Source of the DNA: Kordia sp. TARA_039_SRF
GTDB taxonomy: Bacteria; Bacteroidota; Bacteroidia; Flavobacteriales; Flavobacteriaceae
Assembly (NCBI GenBank): GCA_006383075.2
Contig: SMNH02000003.1
Coordinates: 178,496-242,495 of the forward strand
Length of the DNA stretch: 64,000 nucleotides
Direction of reading: 5' to 3'
A program made the position numbers and the translations under genes. Positions within the stretch are counted from its first letter, which is position 1, and the number at the start of each line of letters is the position of its first letter. This document shows positions 53,660 through 61,543 of this stretch, piece by piece. The notes under the pieces were generated by a model. It saw only the letters and a list, made by a program, of their open reading frames with translations, ran no database searches and was not told the origin of the DNA.

Positions 53660-53741
53660 AAAAGTACTTGTAAAAGTTTTATTTAGGTACGTAACTACCT
53701 ATAGTCATAAAGTTGTGTAAAATTTAAAGACTGAACTATAA

Positions 53742-54800
53742 ATGAAATTTACTACTAAATTAATCTTGTTCTTAGCAACCTTATTTTTGTTTAATTGTTC
53801 TTCCGATAAGAAGAAAACTCTACAATTAGATGGAGAAGTTAAAGGTGCTGATACCAAATCAATTATGTTAATCAAACCTAACCAAGATACTAGATTTGAT
53901 TCAATAATACAGATTCCAGTCATTGAGGGGAAATTTTACTATGAAGAAGAACTTCAAAATCCAGAGGTCGTATATTTAGCATTTGCAGAAAGCGTAAAAA
54001 AAGGAACTTACAGACCAATGCCTTTATTTTTAGAAAACGAAAAAATTAATTTGACCATTTTTCCAGAAGAAGAATTTGATAAAAATATAGTCAAGGGAGG
54101 AAATTTGAACATTAAATACCAAAATTATAAAAAAGAAGCAGGCTCTTTATTTAATTCTAAAGATTGGGAAAAACAACTAAAATGGGAGCAAGAGTATTAT
54201 ATTCCTCAAAACCCTAATTTGATATCATATTACCTTTTTTTAGACCAATTAAGATATTTTAAAGAAAACCTCAATTTGGATTTAGTTAAAAATAACTATA
54301 AAAAATTATCAGAGAGCAATCCAAACCATCCTTATAACGAATTAGCTTCAAACTTAATTACCGCAATTGAGAATATAAAAATCGGCAAAAAATACACTGA
54401 CTTTTCCGCACCTGATTTAAATGGAAATGAAATCAAACTTTCTGAAAAAATTAATGGAAAATTAGCATTATTAGATTTATGGGCTACTTGGTGCGGACCT
54501 TGTATCGCTAAAAGTAGAACAATGGTTCCTCTCTACAACGAATACAAAGACAAAGGATTTACAATTATTGGAGTTGCTGGGGAATTTAAAAATACAGATA
54601 GACTTGTAAAGTTCCTTGAAAAAGAAAAATGGGAATGGACAAACCTTGTCGAACTAGACAGACAAAACAATATTTGGCAAAAATATGGAGTCGATGGTGG
54701 CGGTGGCGGAATATTCCTAATTGACGAAAATGGAATAATATTAGCAAAAGACCCAACCGCAGAAGAAGTTAGAATGGAATTAGAAACTCGATTGAATTAA
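53742..54800 (+). CDS. TlpA-like thioredoxin-fold lipoprotein (DUF4369 N-domain)
   Basis: The 352-residue product has a lipobox (FLFNC, Cys 19), a DUF4369-type N-terminal domain (LDGEVKGADTKSIMLIKPNQ, at about 28-125), a helical linker and a C-terminal AhpC/TSA-type thioredoxin domain from about 215: DFSAPDLNGNEIKLSEKING, then LLDLWATWCGPCIAKSR with the redox pair CGPC near 250, and GGIFLIDENGIILAKDPTAE with the cis-Pro position replaced by a Gly-rich loop (GVDGGGGGIF). It is likely a periplasmic thiol reductase. The missing cis-Pro is notable, since most thioredoxin folds have Pro there. Confidence 0.9.
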   Translation: MKFTTKLILFLATLFLFNCSSDKKKTLQLDGEVKGADTKSIMLIKPNQDTRFDSIIQIPVIEGKFYYEEELQNPEVVYLAFAESVKKGTYRPMPLFLENEKINLTIFPEEEFDKNIVKGGNLNIKYQNYKKEAGSLFNSKDWEKQLKWEQEYYIPQNPNLISYYLFLDQLRYFKENLNLDLVKNNYKKLSESNPNHPYNELASNLITAIENIKIGKKYTDFSAPDLNGNEIKLSEKINGKLALLDLWATWCGPCIAKSRTMVPLYNEYKDKGFTIIGVAGEFKNTDRLVKFLEKEKWEWTNLVELDRQNNIWQKYGVDGGGGGIFLIDENGIILAKDPTAEEVRMELETRLN

Positions 54801-54942
54801 AAAACTTTGCACGACAAAGGTTAAATTTCCTATTCGGCAATTCAACTCATTTTACTAAATTAGGCGCGTCAGCGGAAAGCACTCGCGCACTTTTCCATTA
54901 CTTATGCTTACACAATACTGTTAGCAAACATTTGATAAAAAC
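54801..54942. other. Cassette-like boundary between two lipoprotein genes
   Basis: In order: TCGGCAATTCAAC, TTTTACTAAATTAG, a GCGCG...CGCGC palindrome (about 54864-54888), then ACACAATACTGTTAGCAAAC just before the next start. The first two words also occur in the 52741-53017 boundary in the same order and spacing style. Confidence 0.55.
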
Positions 54943-55797
54943 GTGAAATATATTCAAATTCTCATATTGATTTTGATTTTTAGTTGTTCGAATAATAAAA
55001 ACAAATTGAATGATAAAGAATTTGGTTTGCAGAATATAGACACACTGAGATATGGATATAACGGATCTAATTATGGAGTACAACTGGATTTATTAAGTGA
55101 TGGACGCTTTATTAACGAAAATTATCTGTTCAGTTGCTTAGGTGGTGGAGAAAGAAAAAAAGTATTCGGAACATATAAAATGGAAAGTTTAAAACTGACT
55201 TTGAATCCCGAAAGAATTGAATTTATTGAATATTCTGAGGATATACCATCAAAACCGAAAATGACCAAAATAAAATACGGGATTGACTCATTAAAAATCA
55301 AAACGGAATTTCAAGTTATAAAATGGGAAAATAATGAATATCTGTTTTCAGAATTCTTTGATTTTGGTTGGAGTTTGGAAAAGGAAAATGACTATATCCG
55401 ATTTGCGGACTATCTAAACAGTGGTTTAGAACCCGAAATGAATGGTATGTATTTAGTTCGTAAAACTACAGATTCAATCACATCTGAATTTGATTTAAAG
55501 CAAATACCTGAAAAATGGCAAAGTTATTTTTTAAAAGAACCTGTATCTGCGAAAATTAAATACATCAAAAAAGTTGTTGACCCAAACGATAAAGAAAATA
55601 TCTCTTGGCTAATAGAATTAGACAAAGGAAAAAATGACAGAATAAATAATAGATTGACCTTACAAACGAAAGATGGAGGGTTTTTTATCGAGGTCGATTC
55701 TGTATTGACGCACAGAAGTTTTGGAATGACTTATATGTATGATTTTACGCTAAAAAAAATTCCAATCGGAACTGAATTAAGAACAAAATGGAAATAA
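54943..55797 (+). CDS. Lipoprotein of unknown function with GTG start
   Basis: The frame opens with GTG at 54943, which gives a clean lipoprotein signal peptide (MKYIQILILILIFSC, Cys 15). No ATG nearby would retain it. The 284-residue product is beta-rich and repetitive in style (YGVQLDLLSDGRFINENYLF, FQVIKWENNEYLFSEFFDFG), with no recognised family. It is third in a row of lipoprotein genes and shares AT-rich codon use with them. Confidence 0.7.
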   Translation: MKYIQILILILIFSCSNNKNKLNDKEFGLQNIDTLRYGYNGSNYGVQLDLLSDGRFINENYLFSCLGGGERKKVFGTYKMESLKLTLNPERIEFIEYSEDIPSKPKMTKIKYGIDSLKIKTEFQVIKWENNEYLFSEFFDFGWSLEKENDYIRFADYLNSGLEPEMNGMYLVRKTTDSITSEFDLKQIPEKWQSYFLKEPVSAKIKYIKKVVDPNDKENISWLIELDKGKNDRINNRLTLQTKDGGFFIEVDSVLTHRSFGMTYMYDFTLKKIPIGTELRTKWK

Positions 55798-56326
55798 AAA
55801 TACGTTTGCTAACGTCAGTTCTAAACCGAAAATTAACCCATAACTGACGGTTGCACGCAACTGTTACATACTTCACTACATCTCTCATTCCTATGTAATT
55901 CTCCTGAATCCAACAAGATGTGCTTGCTAGTATGAATACAAATGAAATTAAAAAAATAACTATAGTTGGAGTATTGTAAATTCAATAAAAATAACACAGT
56001 GCTGATTTTTTTAACAATTAGCAGCAGAGCATCGTACATCATTACTTTATTCAAAAGTAAAGGATAAAGAAATTTTCAATCTATTCAATCCTAAAAAAGC
56101 AACGACGCCTTACAAATGGAGTCGTCGTTGCGGTTGTTAACTATAACCTAAATAATTAACAAAACTTGCTAACCCTTAAAAATCCCCCAATTTATAAGGC
56201 TAGGCCTTCACTTTTTCATGAAAAAATGACGTTGTAATTATGGTTTGTTTCTCTAAAGTGTCATGTTGTGTATTTTGTTACCCAATACATCTAAAAAAAT
56301 GTGTGTATTTTTGCTTTTTAAGATAA
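55798..56326. other. 529-bp intergenic region with boundary remnant and hairpins
   Basis: Just after the gene, GTTTGCTAACGTCAGTT (to 55820) pairs with AACTGACGGTT (55842-55852), a hairpin followed by GCACGCAACTGTTAC; this is similar in words (GCTAAC, CTGTTA) to the other boundaries. A second perfect 9-bp hairpin GCAACGACG/CGTCGTTGC lies at 56099-56131. TATTTTTG at 56306-56313 is a good -7 box for the gene at 56327. No ORF was seen. Confidence 0.55.
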
Positions 56327-56839
56327 ATGTGCATGCAAGATATCATTGATGATTTGCCTCAAAAGGCAAAAGAAGTTGAAAAAGAGAACCAAAAGTTCTT
56401 TCATAAGCTACGAAAGAAAGCGCCCAAAAATTTAGATTACATCATGCAAGAATTGCACGAGGAAGAATTTTCAACAACAGATTGTCTTGCTTGTGCCAAT
56501 TGCTGTAAAACGACGAGTCCAATATTTACAAATGCAGATATTGCACGTATTTCCAAGCATTTTTGCATGAAAGAACACCAATTCATCAGTCAGTTTTTAT
56601 ACTTTGATGAAGACAATCATTATGTGTTGCAAAATGCACCGTGTCATTTTTTGGGAGCAGACAATGAATGCATGATTTATGATGTACGTCCCAAAGCGTG
56701 CCGTGAATATCCACATACCGACCGCAAAAAATTTCACAAAATTTCAGACATCACCATGAACAATATTGCCATTTGTCCTGCGACGTATAATATTGTAGAA
56801 AAACTCAAATCGGTGATTGAAAGTAAAGGTAAACGATAG
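56327..56839 (+). CDS. YkgJ-family cysteine-cluster protein
   Basis: The 170-residue cytoplasmic protein has the zinc or iron-chelating Cys pattern of the family: DCLACANCCKTTSP near residue 64, APCHFLGADNECMIYDVRPK with ACREYP near 104-128, and ICPATYN near 149. The N-terminal helix (QKAKEVEKENQKFFHKLRKK) is usual in Bacteroidetes members. It probably binds a metal cluster; the physiological role is unknown. First gene of a four-gene run, with a 55-bp gap to the next. Confidence 0.9.
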   Translation: MCMQDIIDDLPQKAKEVEKENQKFFHKLRKKAPKNLDYIMQELHEEEFSTTDCLACANCCKTTSPIFTNADIARISKHFCMKEHQFISQFLYFDEDNHYVLQNAPCHFLGADNECMIYDVRPKACREYPHTDRKKFHKISDITMNNIAICPATYNIVEKLKSVIESKGKR

Positions 56840-56894
56840 TTTGGACTAATTTTTAGAAAATTGTATCTTTAAAAACACACAAAAACCTACAAAA

Positions 56895-57746
56895 TTGGAT
56901 ACTATTTTAGCATATTTTGACAACATTCCATCATCGCATCGAAGCCTGATTTTAGTAGGCGGAATTGCATTTTTTTGGTTGATAGAATATATTATTCCGC
57001 TATTTCGATTTAACTATAAAAAAGTAAATCATGCTGGAATTAACATCTTTTTTACGCTAACAACCATCGTAGTCAACTTTGTATTGGCGTTTTTACTACT
57101 AAAAGTTTCCGATTGGACAGTCGCCAACAAATTTGGAGTATTACAATGGATTGATTTGCAATTTCCAGAACTATCCGCGTGGTGGTATGTGTTAATCGGA
57201 GTTGCGTTGCTGGACTTTATTGGCGCTTGGCTCGCACATTACGTAGAACACAGAGTGCCGTTTTTTTGGCGATTCCATTTGGTGCATCATACCGATACGC
57301 ATGTAGATACGACAACGGCAAACAGACATCACCCGGGCGAAAGTGTCATTCGTTTTGCCTTTACACTGTTAGGAGTTTTTATTGTGGGCGCGCCTGTCGC
57401 GATTATCATGTTGTACCAATCGATGTCGGTGGTATTATCACAGTTCAATCATGCGAATATCCACATTCCAAAAAAAGTAGATAAATGGATTAGTTATGTC
57501 ATTGTTTCACCAAACATGCACAAAGTTCATCATCATCATGTATTGCCGTATACAGATACCAATTATGGAAACATTTTCTCTATTTGGGATCATATCTTTA
57601 GAACCTTCGCTGTGAAAGACCCAAATACCTTAGTGTATGGTGTAGACACGTATCCAGATGCGTCTGAAAATGCCAATTTAAAAAGTCTGTTAAAAATTCC
57701 ATTCAATAAATATCGTCCGCCAACAACGCTCAACGCGGATGAATAA
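56895..57746 (+). CDS. Sterol desaturase/fatty acid hydroxylase family membrane enzyme
   Basis: The 283-residue integral membrane protein has several hydrophobic helices (LILVGGIAFFWLIEYIIPLF, INIFFTLTTIVVNFVLAFLL, WWYVLIGVALLDFIGAWLA) and the di-iron His clusters: HYVEHR, HLVHHTDTHVDTTTANRHHP and HKVHHHHVLPYTDTNYG. These are the eight-His motifs of the family. The substrate (lipid or carotenoid-like) is unknown. The start is TTG 56895: the next in-frame Met lies well past the first helices, so a non-ATG start is required. Its end overlaps by 8 bp the frame of the next gene if that starts at 57739. Confidence 0.92.
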   Translation: MDTILAYFDNIPSSHRSLILVGGIAFFWLIEYIIPLFRFNYKKVNHAGINIFFTLTTIVVNFVLAFLLLKVSDWTVANKFGVLQWIDLQFPELSAWWYVLIGVALLDFIGAWLAHYVEHRVPFFWRFHLVHHTDTHVDTTTANRHHPGESVIRFAFTLLGVFIVGAPVAIIMLYQSMSVVLSQFNHANIHIPKKVDKWISYVIVSPNMHKVHHHHVLPYTDTNYGNIFSIWDHIFRTFAVKDPNTLVYGVDTYPDASENANLKSLLKIPFNKYRPPTTLNADE

Positions 57747-57756
57747 TTGTATACTC

Positions 57757-58647
57757 ATGAAATCACTTTTACGAAGTTCTTTCGCGTTATTGTTGCTGTT
57801 ACTAGTACAGTGCAAAGAAAATACTTCCCAAAAACAACACTCAAAAATGATAGACATTCAAGGGCATCGCGGTTGTAGAGGATTGTTCCCTGAAAATTCC
57901 ATGATTGGATTTGAAAAAGCCATCGAATTGGGCGTACATACGTTAGAATTGGATGTTGTGATTTCAAAAGATAAAAAAGTAGTGGTTTCGCATGAACCAT
58001 TCATGAATCATGAAATTGCGCTCGATGTACAAGGAAATTCAATTCCAAAAAGTGATGAGCTGAATTACAATCTCTATCAAATGAATTACGACAGCATTCG
58101 TCAATACGATTGCGGTAGCAAACATCATCCACGATTTCCAAATCAAGAAAAAATAAAAGTTGCAAAACCGTTGCTTTCTGAGGTGATCCAAATGGCGGAA
58201 GCAAAGACTGAAAAAACAATACGATACAATATCGAAATAAAACGTACACCTTCAAATGATGAAATATTTACGCCTAAAGTAGCAGAATTTGTACGTTTGG
58301 TAATAGACGTCATTCAAAAACACGATTTGAGCAATCGTGTTAACTTGCAAGCATTTGATTTGGAAACCTTAGAAGAAATCAAAAAACAAGCGCCTTCGAT
58401 AAAAATTGCACTATTAGTAGATGGCGGCGAATCCATCGATGAAAAACTACAACAATTGAGTTTTTCACCAGAAATCATCAGTCCGTACTATAAATTATTG
58501 ACGCAAAAAAATATCGAAAACTATAAAAAGAAGCAGTTTTTAATCATTCCGTGGACGGTCAATAAAAAAAGTGACATGCTCCAACTCATCGATTGGAACG
58601 TGGACGGAATTATCACAGATTATCCCAATTTAATAACCAATCCTTAA
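57757..58647 (+). CDS. Glycerophosphodiester phosphodiesterase lipoprotein
   Basis: Hydrolyses glycerophosphodiesters to glycerol-3-phosphate and an alcohol. I chose ATG 57757 (MKSLLRSSFALLLLLLVQC), because it gives a compact lipoprotein signal with Cys 19; an upstream ATG at 57739 also exists. The domain starts QGHRGCRGLFPENSMIGFEK (catalytic His and Arg), then HTLELDVVISKDKKVVVSHE (metal Glu/Asp and second His), KTIRYNIEIKRTP-like strand and IPWTVNKKSDMLQLIDWNVD near the C-terminus. Probably periplasm-facing. Co-transcribed with the desaturase and glycosyltransferase. Confidence 0.93.
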   Translation: MKSLLRSSFALLLLLLVQCKENTSQKQHSKMIDIQGHRGCRGLFPENSMIGFEKAIELGVHTLELDVVISKDKKVVVSHEPFMNHEIALDVQGNSIPKSDELNYNLYQMNYDSIRQYDCGSKHHPRFPNQEKIKVAKPLLSEVIQMAEAKTEKTIRYNIEIKRTPSNDEIFTPKVAEFVRLVIDVIQKHDLSNRVNLQAFDLETLEEIKKQAPSIKIALLVDGGESIDEKLQQLSFSPEIISPYYKLLTQKNIENYKKKQFLIIPWTVNKKSDMLQLIDWNVDGIITDYPNLITNP

Positions 58648-58653
58648 AAATCC

Positions 58654-59889
58654 ATGCAACACGTGTTAGTCATCGGCTATGTGTGGCCAGAACCGAATTC
58701 ATCAGCCGCAGGAACGCGTATGTTGCAATTATTACAACTCTTTCGAGCAGAAAAATGGCACGTAACTTTTGCGTGTCCCGCAGCAAAAAGTGCGTTTTGT
58801 GTAGACTTACGTCAGATGGATATTGCGACCAAAACCATTCAAATTAACGATAGTAGCTTTGACGAATTCATCAAAAAATTGCAGCCAACTATTGTACTGT
58901 TTGATCGTTTTATGATGGAAGAACAATTCGGTTGGCGTGTGACTGAAAATTGTCCAGAAGCCTTACGAATTCTCGATGCGGAAGATTTACACAGCCTGCG
59001 AAAAGCGCGTCATCAAGCCTTAAAAGATGGAAAAGAGTTTCATATTGACCAATTAAAAAATTACCAATTGGCGCAACGGGAAATTGCGAGTATTCTGCGC
59101 TGTGATATTTCGCTATTGATTTCAGAAGTTGAACGCGATATGCTTATCAATGAGTTTAACATTGACGAAGCGTTGTTGTTGTACATTCCGTTTATGTTGG
59201 ATGAAATTCGACAAGAAGACAAAGAAAAGTTACCCACTTTTGAAGCGCGACAACATTTTGTTACGATTGGAAACTTTCTACACGCGCCCAATCGTGATGT
59301 GGTTTTGTATCTGAAAAAGGAAATTTGGCCAATCTTGCGAAAAAAACTACCAAAAGCCGAGATGCAGGTGTACGGGTCGTATGCGAAAGAACACAATTTA
59401 CAACTCAATCAACCGAAGGAACGCTTTTTTGTAAAAGGCAGAGCGGAAAGTGCGGCTGAGGTCATCAAAAATGCACGAATTGTATTAGCGCCGTTGCGTT
59501 TTGGCGCGGGACTCAAAGGAAAGTTCATCGATGCGATGCAAAACGGAACACCTTGTGCAACAACGTCTATCGGCGCAGAAGGCATGCATGGCAATTTGTC
59601 TTGGAACGGAATTATTTCAGACAATGTAGAAACTTTGATTGAAGAAACCGTCAAACTGTATACAGACAAAAATCGTTGGTTGAAAGCGCAGGAAAATGGT
59701 TTTGAAATCATACAAAAGCGATATCATAAACAGTTCTTTCAACAGCAACTTTTAGATAAAATTCAAAACACTCAACAACATTTAGAAAAGCACCGTACAC
59801 AAAACTTCTTTGGAAGCATGTTACAATTGCACCACATGAAAAGCACCAAATATATGTCACTTTGGATTGAGGGAAAGAATAAAGATTAG
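58654..59889 (+). CDS. Family 4-like glycosyltransferase (GT-B fold)
   Basis: The 411-residue cytoplasmic protein has an N-terminal Rossmann part (HVLVIGYVWPEPNSSAAGTR, EALRILDAEDLHSLRKARHQ) and a C-terminal donor-binding domain (FVTIGNFLHAPNRDVVLYLK, VYGSYAKEHN, then IVLAPLRFGAGLKGKFIDAM and GTPCATTSIGAEGM), as in glycosyltransferases 4/1. The sugar donor and acceptor are unknown. It lies 6 bp after the glycerophosphodiesterase gene and ends the operon. Confidence 0.9.
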   Translation: MQHVLVIGYVWPEPNSSAAGTRMLQLLQLFRAEKWHVTFACPAAKSAFCVDLRQMDIATKTIQINDSSFDEFIKKLQPTIVLFDRFMMEEQFGWRVTENCPEALRILDAEDLHSLRKARHQALKDGKEFHIDQLKNYQLAQREIASILRCDISLLISEVERDMLINEFNIDEALLLYIPFMLDEIRQEDKEKLPTFEARQHFVTIGNFLHAPNRDVVLYLKKEIWPILRKKLPKAEMQVYGSYAKEHNLQLNQPKERFFVKGRAESAAEVIKNARIVLAPLRFGAGLKGKFIDAMQNGTPCATTSIGAEGMHGNLSWNGIISDNVETLIEETVKLYTDKNRWLKAQENGFEIIQKRYHKQFFQQQLLDKIQNTQQHLEKHRTQNFFGSMLQLHHMKSTKYMSLWIEGKNKD

Positions 59890-60014
59890 TATGGCAATTT
59901 GATAATTGCTTTTTTGATATATTTTAAAAATTAATTTACAGAAACATTACAGTCGTCTCATTGATTTCTATGACAAAAGAGCAAGTAGTAGTTTTTGTTG
60001 AAAATTTTAGTTGC

Positions 60015-60049
60015 TTTATGGGAAGCTGAATCGAGTTCAGCTTGACGAA
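60015..60049 (+). repeat. Pentaloop hairpin unit
   Basis: TTTATGGG, perfect stem AAGCTGAA/TTCAGCTT with loop TCGAG, then GACGAA. It differs from the unit at 17536-17570 by a compensated C-G to T-A change in the stem and a single loop base. Confidence 0.85.
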
Positions 60050-60116
60050 ATATATTTTCAATTCTAAATAAAAACTATTGATACATTTTCAAATTATCAA
60101 ATTGATACATTGAAAA

Positions 60117-60245
60117 AACGTCTCATCGAGTGAATTTCTGATAAGAAATTTGTATCGAGATGTACTTTGATGTTAAGAGTTATCAAGGACTTCTCGATAC
60201 AATTTTTCTTCATTTCATTTCGAAAAACCACTCGAAATGACGTTT
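60117..60245. repeat. Dispersed inverted-repeat element (copy 3)
   Basis: Outer arms AACGTCTCATCGAGTG and CACTCGAAATGACGTT are imperfect inverted copies, and inner TTGTATCGAGATG faces TTCTCGATACAA. The same outer and inner words in the same order make up the element at 42406-42515. Confidence 0.78.
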
Positions 60246-60255
60246 TAGGTTCTAC

Positions 60256-61536
60256 TTATTTGTAAATCAAATATCTCTCTCTGATTTTCTTAAAACTTTC
60301 CAAACCTTCTTCCCAAGTCGCTTTGATTTCCGCTTCCGACATTCCAGACTCAATTTGTTGTTGTAATTTGTCCGTTCCTGCGAGTTTAGAGAAGAATTTG
60401 TTTTTATTGAAAAACGGTGTTTTAGGCGCGAATTGTTGGTGCGTTTTGTAAAACTCTAACAACCATTCCAAGTTTAGTGCTGATAAACGTGGTTCTTTTG
60501 TCAAATTGTAACCGTTACATTCTTTACCATTATGCTTCGGATTTTTAGCACCAGGATTTGGTTTTGGTGTAAAACTATACAAGTGACGTTTCAAAAAATA
60601 TTCAGGTGTTCCGATGACTTGAAATTGCTTGTTGGTTCCGCGACCAACACTGATAGGCGTTCCTTCAAACAGACACAAACTCGGATATAAATTGATGGAT
60701 TTGTCATTTGGCAAATTTGGCGACGGTTTTATCGGCAAACTATAGTGTGTTTGGTGCGTGTAGTTATCTACAGAAATCACCGTCAAATCACATTGTGCCT
60801 TGTTTGCCAACCATTGTTCGCCATTAATCATTTTAGCATATTCACCAATCGTCATGCCGTGTACAATCGGAATCGGATGCATTCCGATAAAGCTTTTAAA
60901 TTCTTTTTCTAAAATTGGTCCGTCAATATAATGTCCGTTCGGATTAGGTCTGTCGAGGACAATCACAGGAATATTGGCTTCTGCGCAGGCTTCCATTACA
61001 TAGTGTAATGTAGAAATATAGGTGTAAAAACGCACGCCGACATCTTGTACATCAAAAATAACAACATCTAAATTTTCAAGCTGTGTTGGAAAAGGTTTTT
61101 TGTTTTTTCCATACAAAGAAATAATGGGCAAGCCTGTTTTAACATCTTTTCCATCTTTTACAATTTCGCCAGCATCTGCTTGTCCACGAAAACCATGTTC
61201 AGGTGAAAAAACAGTTTTTACATCAACCTTTAGCGCTACGAGCGAATCTACCAAATGTGTATAGGTCGCATCTGGCTTAAAAATCACACTCGTCTGATTG
61301 GCAACGATTCCCACGCGCTTGTTGTGTAGCTTGGGTAACAGTTCGTTCATTTTATTAGCGCCCACAATGGGAGTTTTCTGTGTCCATTCTGCGGAAGCGT
61401 TAACAGTTGTATTAGTTGCAGAAATAGAAGTATCTGCTATTTTTTTAATGTTTTGTTGTTTGTTGGCGTCACATCTTGTGAAAAATCCAATTAATAACAA
61501 CAAGAAAAATGTATTTTTGAAAAATCTATAAACCAT
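60256..61536 (-). CDS. namZ: DUF1343/NamZ-like exo-beta-N-acetylmuramidase lipoprotein
   Basis: The 426-residue product has a lipoprotein signal (lipobox FFTRC, Cys 22). The domain begins HNKRVGIVANQTSVIFKPDA, then VFSPEHGFRGQADAGEIVKD, GLPIISLYGKNKKP, VIFDVQDVGVRFYTYISTLH and VLDRPNPNGHYIDGPILE, all hallmarks of DUF1343. Members (NamZ of Bacillus) release N-acetylmuramic acid from peptidoglycan fragments; that activity is inferred here. Its start lies 7 bp from the start of the divergent ABC permease gene. Confidence 0.9.
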   Translation of the reverse strand: MVYRFFKNTFFLLLLIGFFTRCDANKQQNIKKIADTSISATNTTVNASAEWTQKTPIVGANKMNELLPKLHNKRVGIVANQTSVIFKPDATYTHLVDSLVALKVDVKTVFSPEHGFRGQADAGEIVKDGKDVKTGLPIISLYGKNKKPFPTQLENLDVVIFDVQDVGVRFYTYISTLHYVMEACAEANIPVIVLDRPNPNGHYIDGPILEKEFKSFIGMHPIPIVHGMTIGEYAKMINGEQWLANKAQCDLTVISVDNYTHQTHYSLPIKPSPNLPNDKSINLYPSLCLFEGTPISVGRGTNKQFQVIGTPEYFLKRHLYSFTPKPNPGAKNPKHNGKECNGYNLTKEPRLSALNLEWLLEFYKTHQQFAPKTPFFNKNKFFSKLAGTDKLQQQIESGMSEAEIKATWEEGLESFKKIRERYLIYK

Positions 61537-61543
61537 TCTTACT

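Larger units (their letters stand above)
59890..60255. other. 366-bp intergenic region with two dispersed repeats
   Basis: It holds a pentaloop hairpin unit (60015-60049), the direct words AAATTATCAAATTGATACAT and CATTTTC near 60085, and the inverted-repeat element 60117-60245. No gene. Confidence 0.65.

Noticed and set aside
52741-55872. Canonical integron with attC sites
   Set aside because: No integrase gene is present and the boundary words do not match the RYYYAAC/GTTRRRY core, so only a cassette-like reading is offered.
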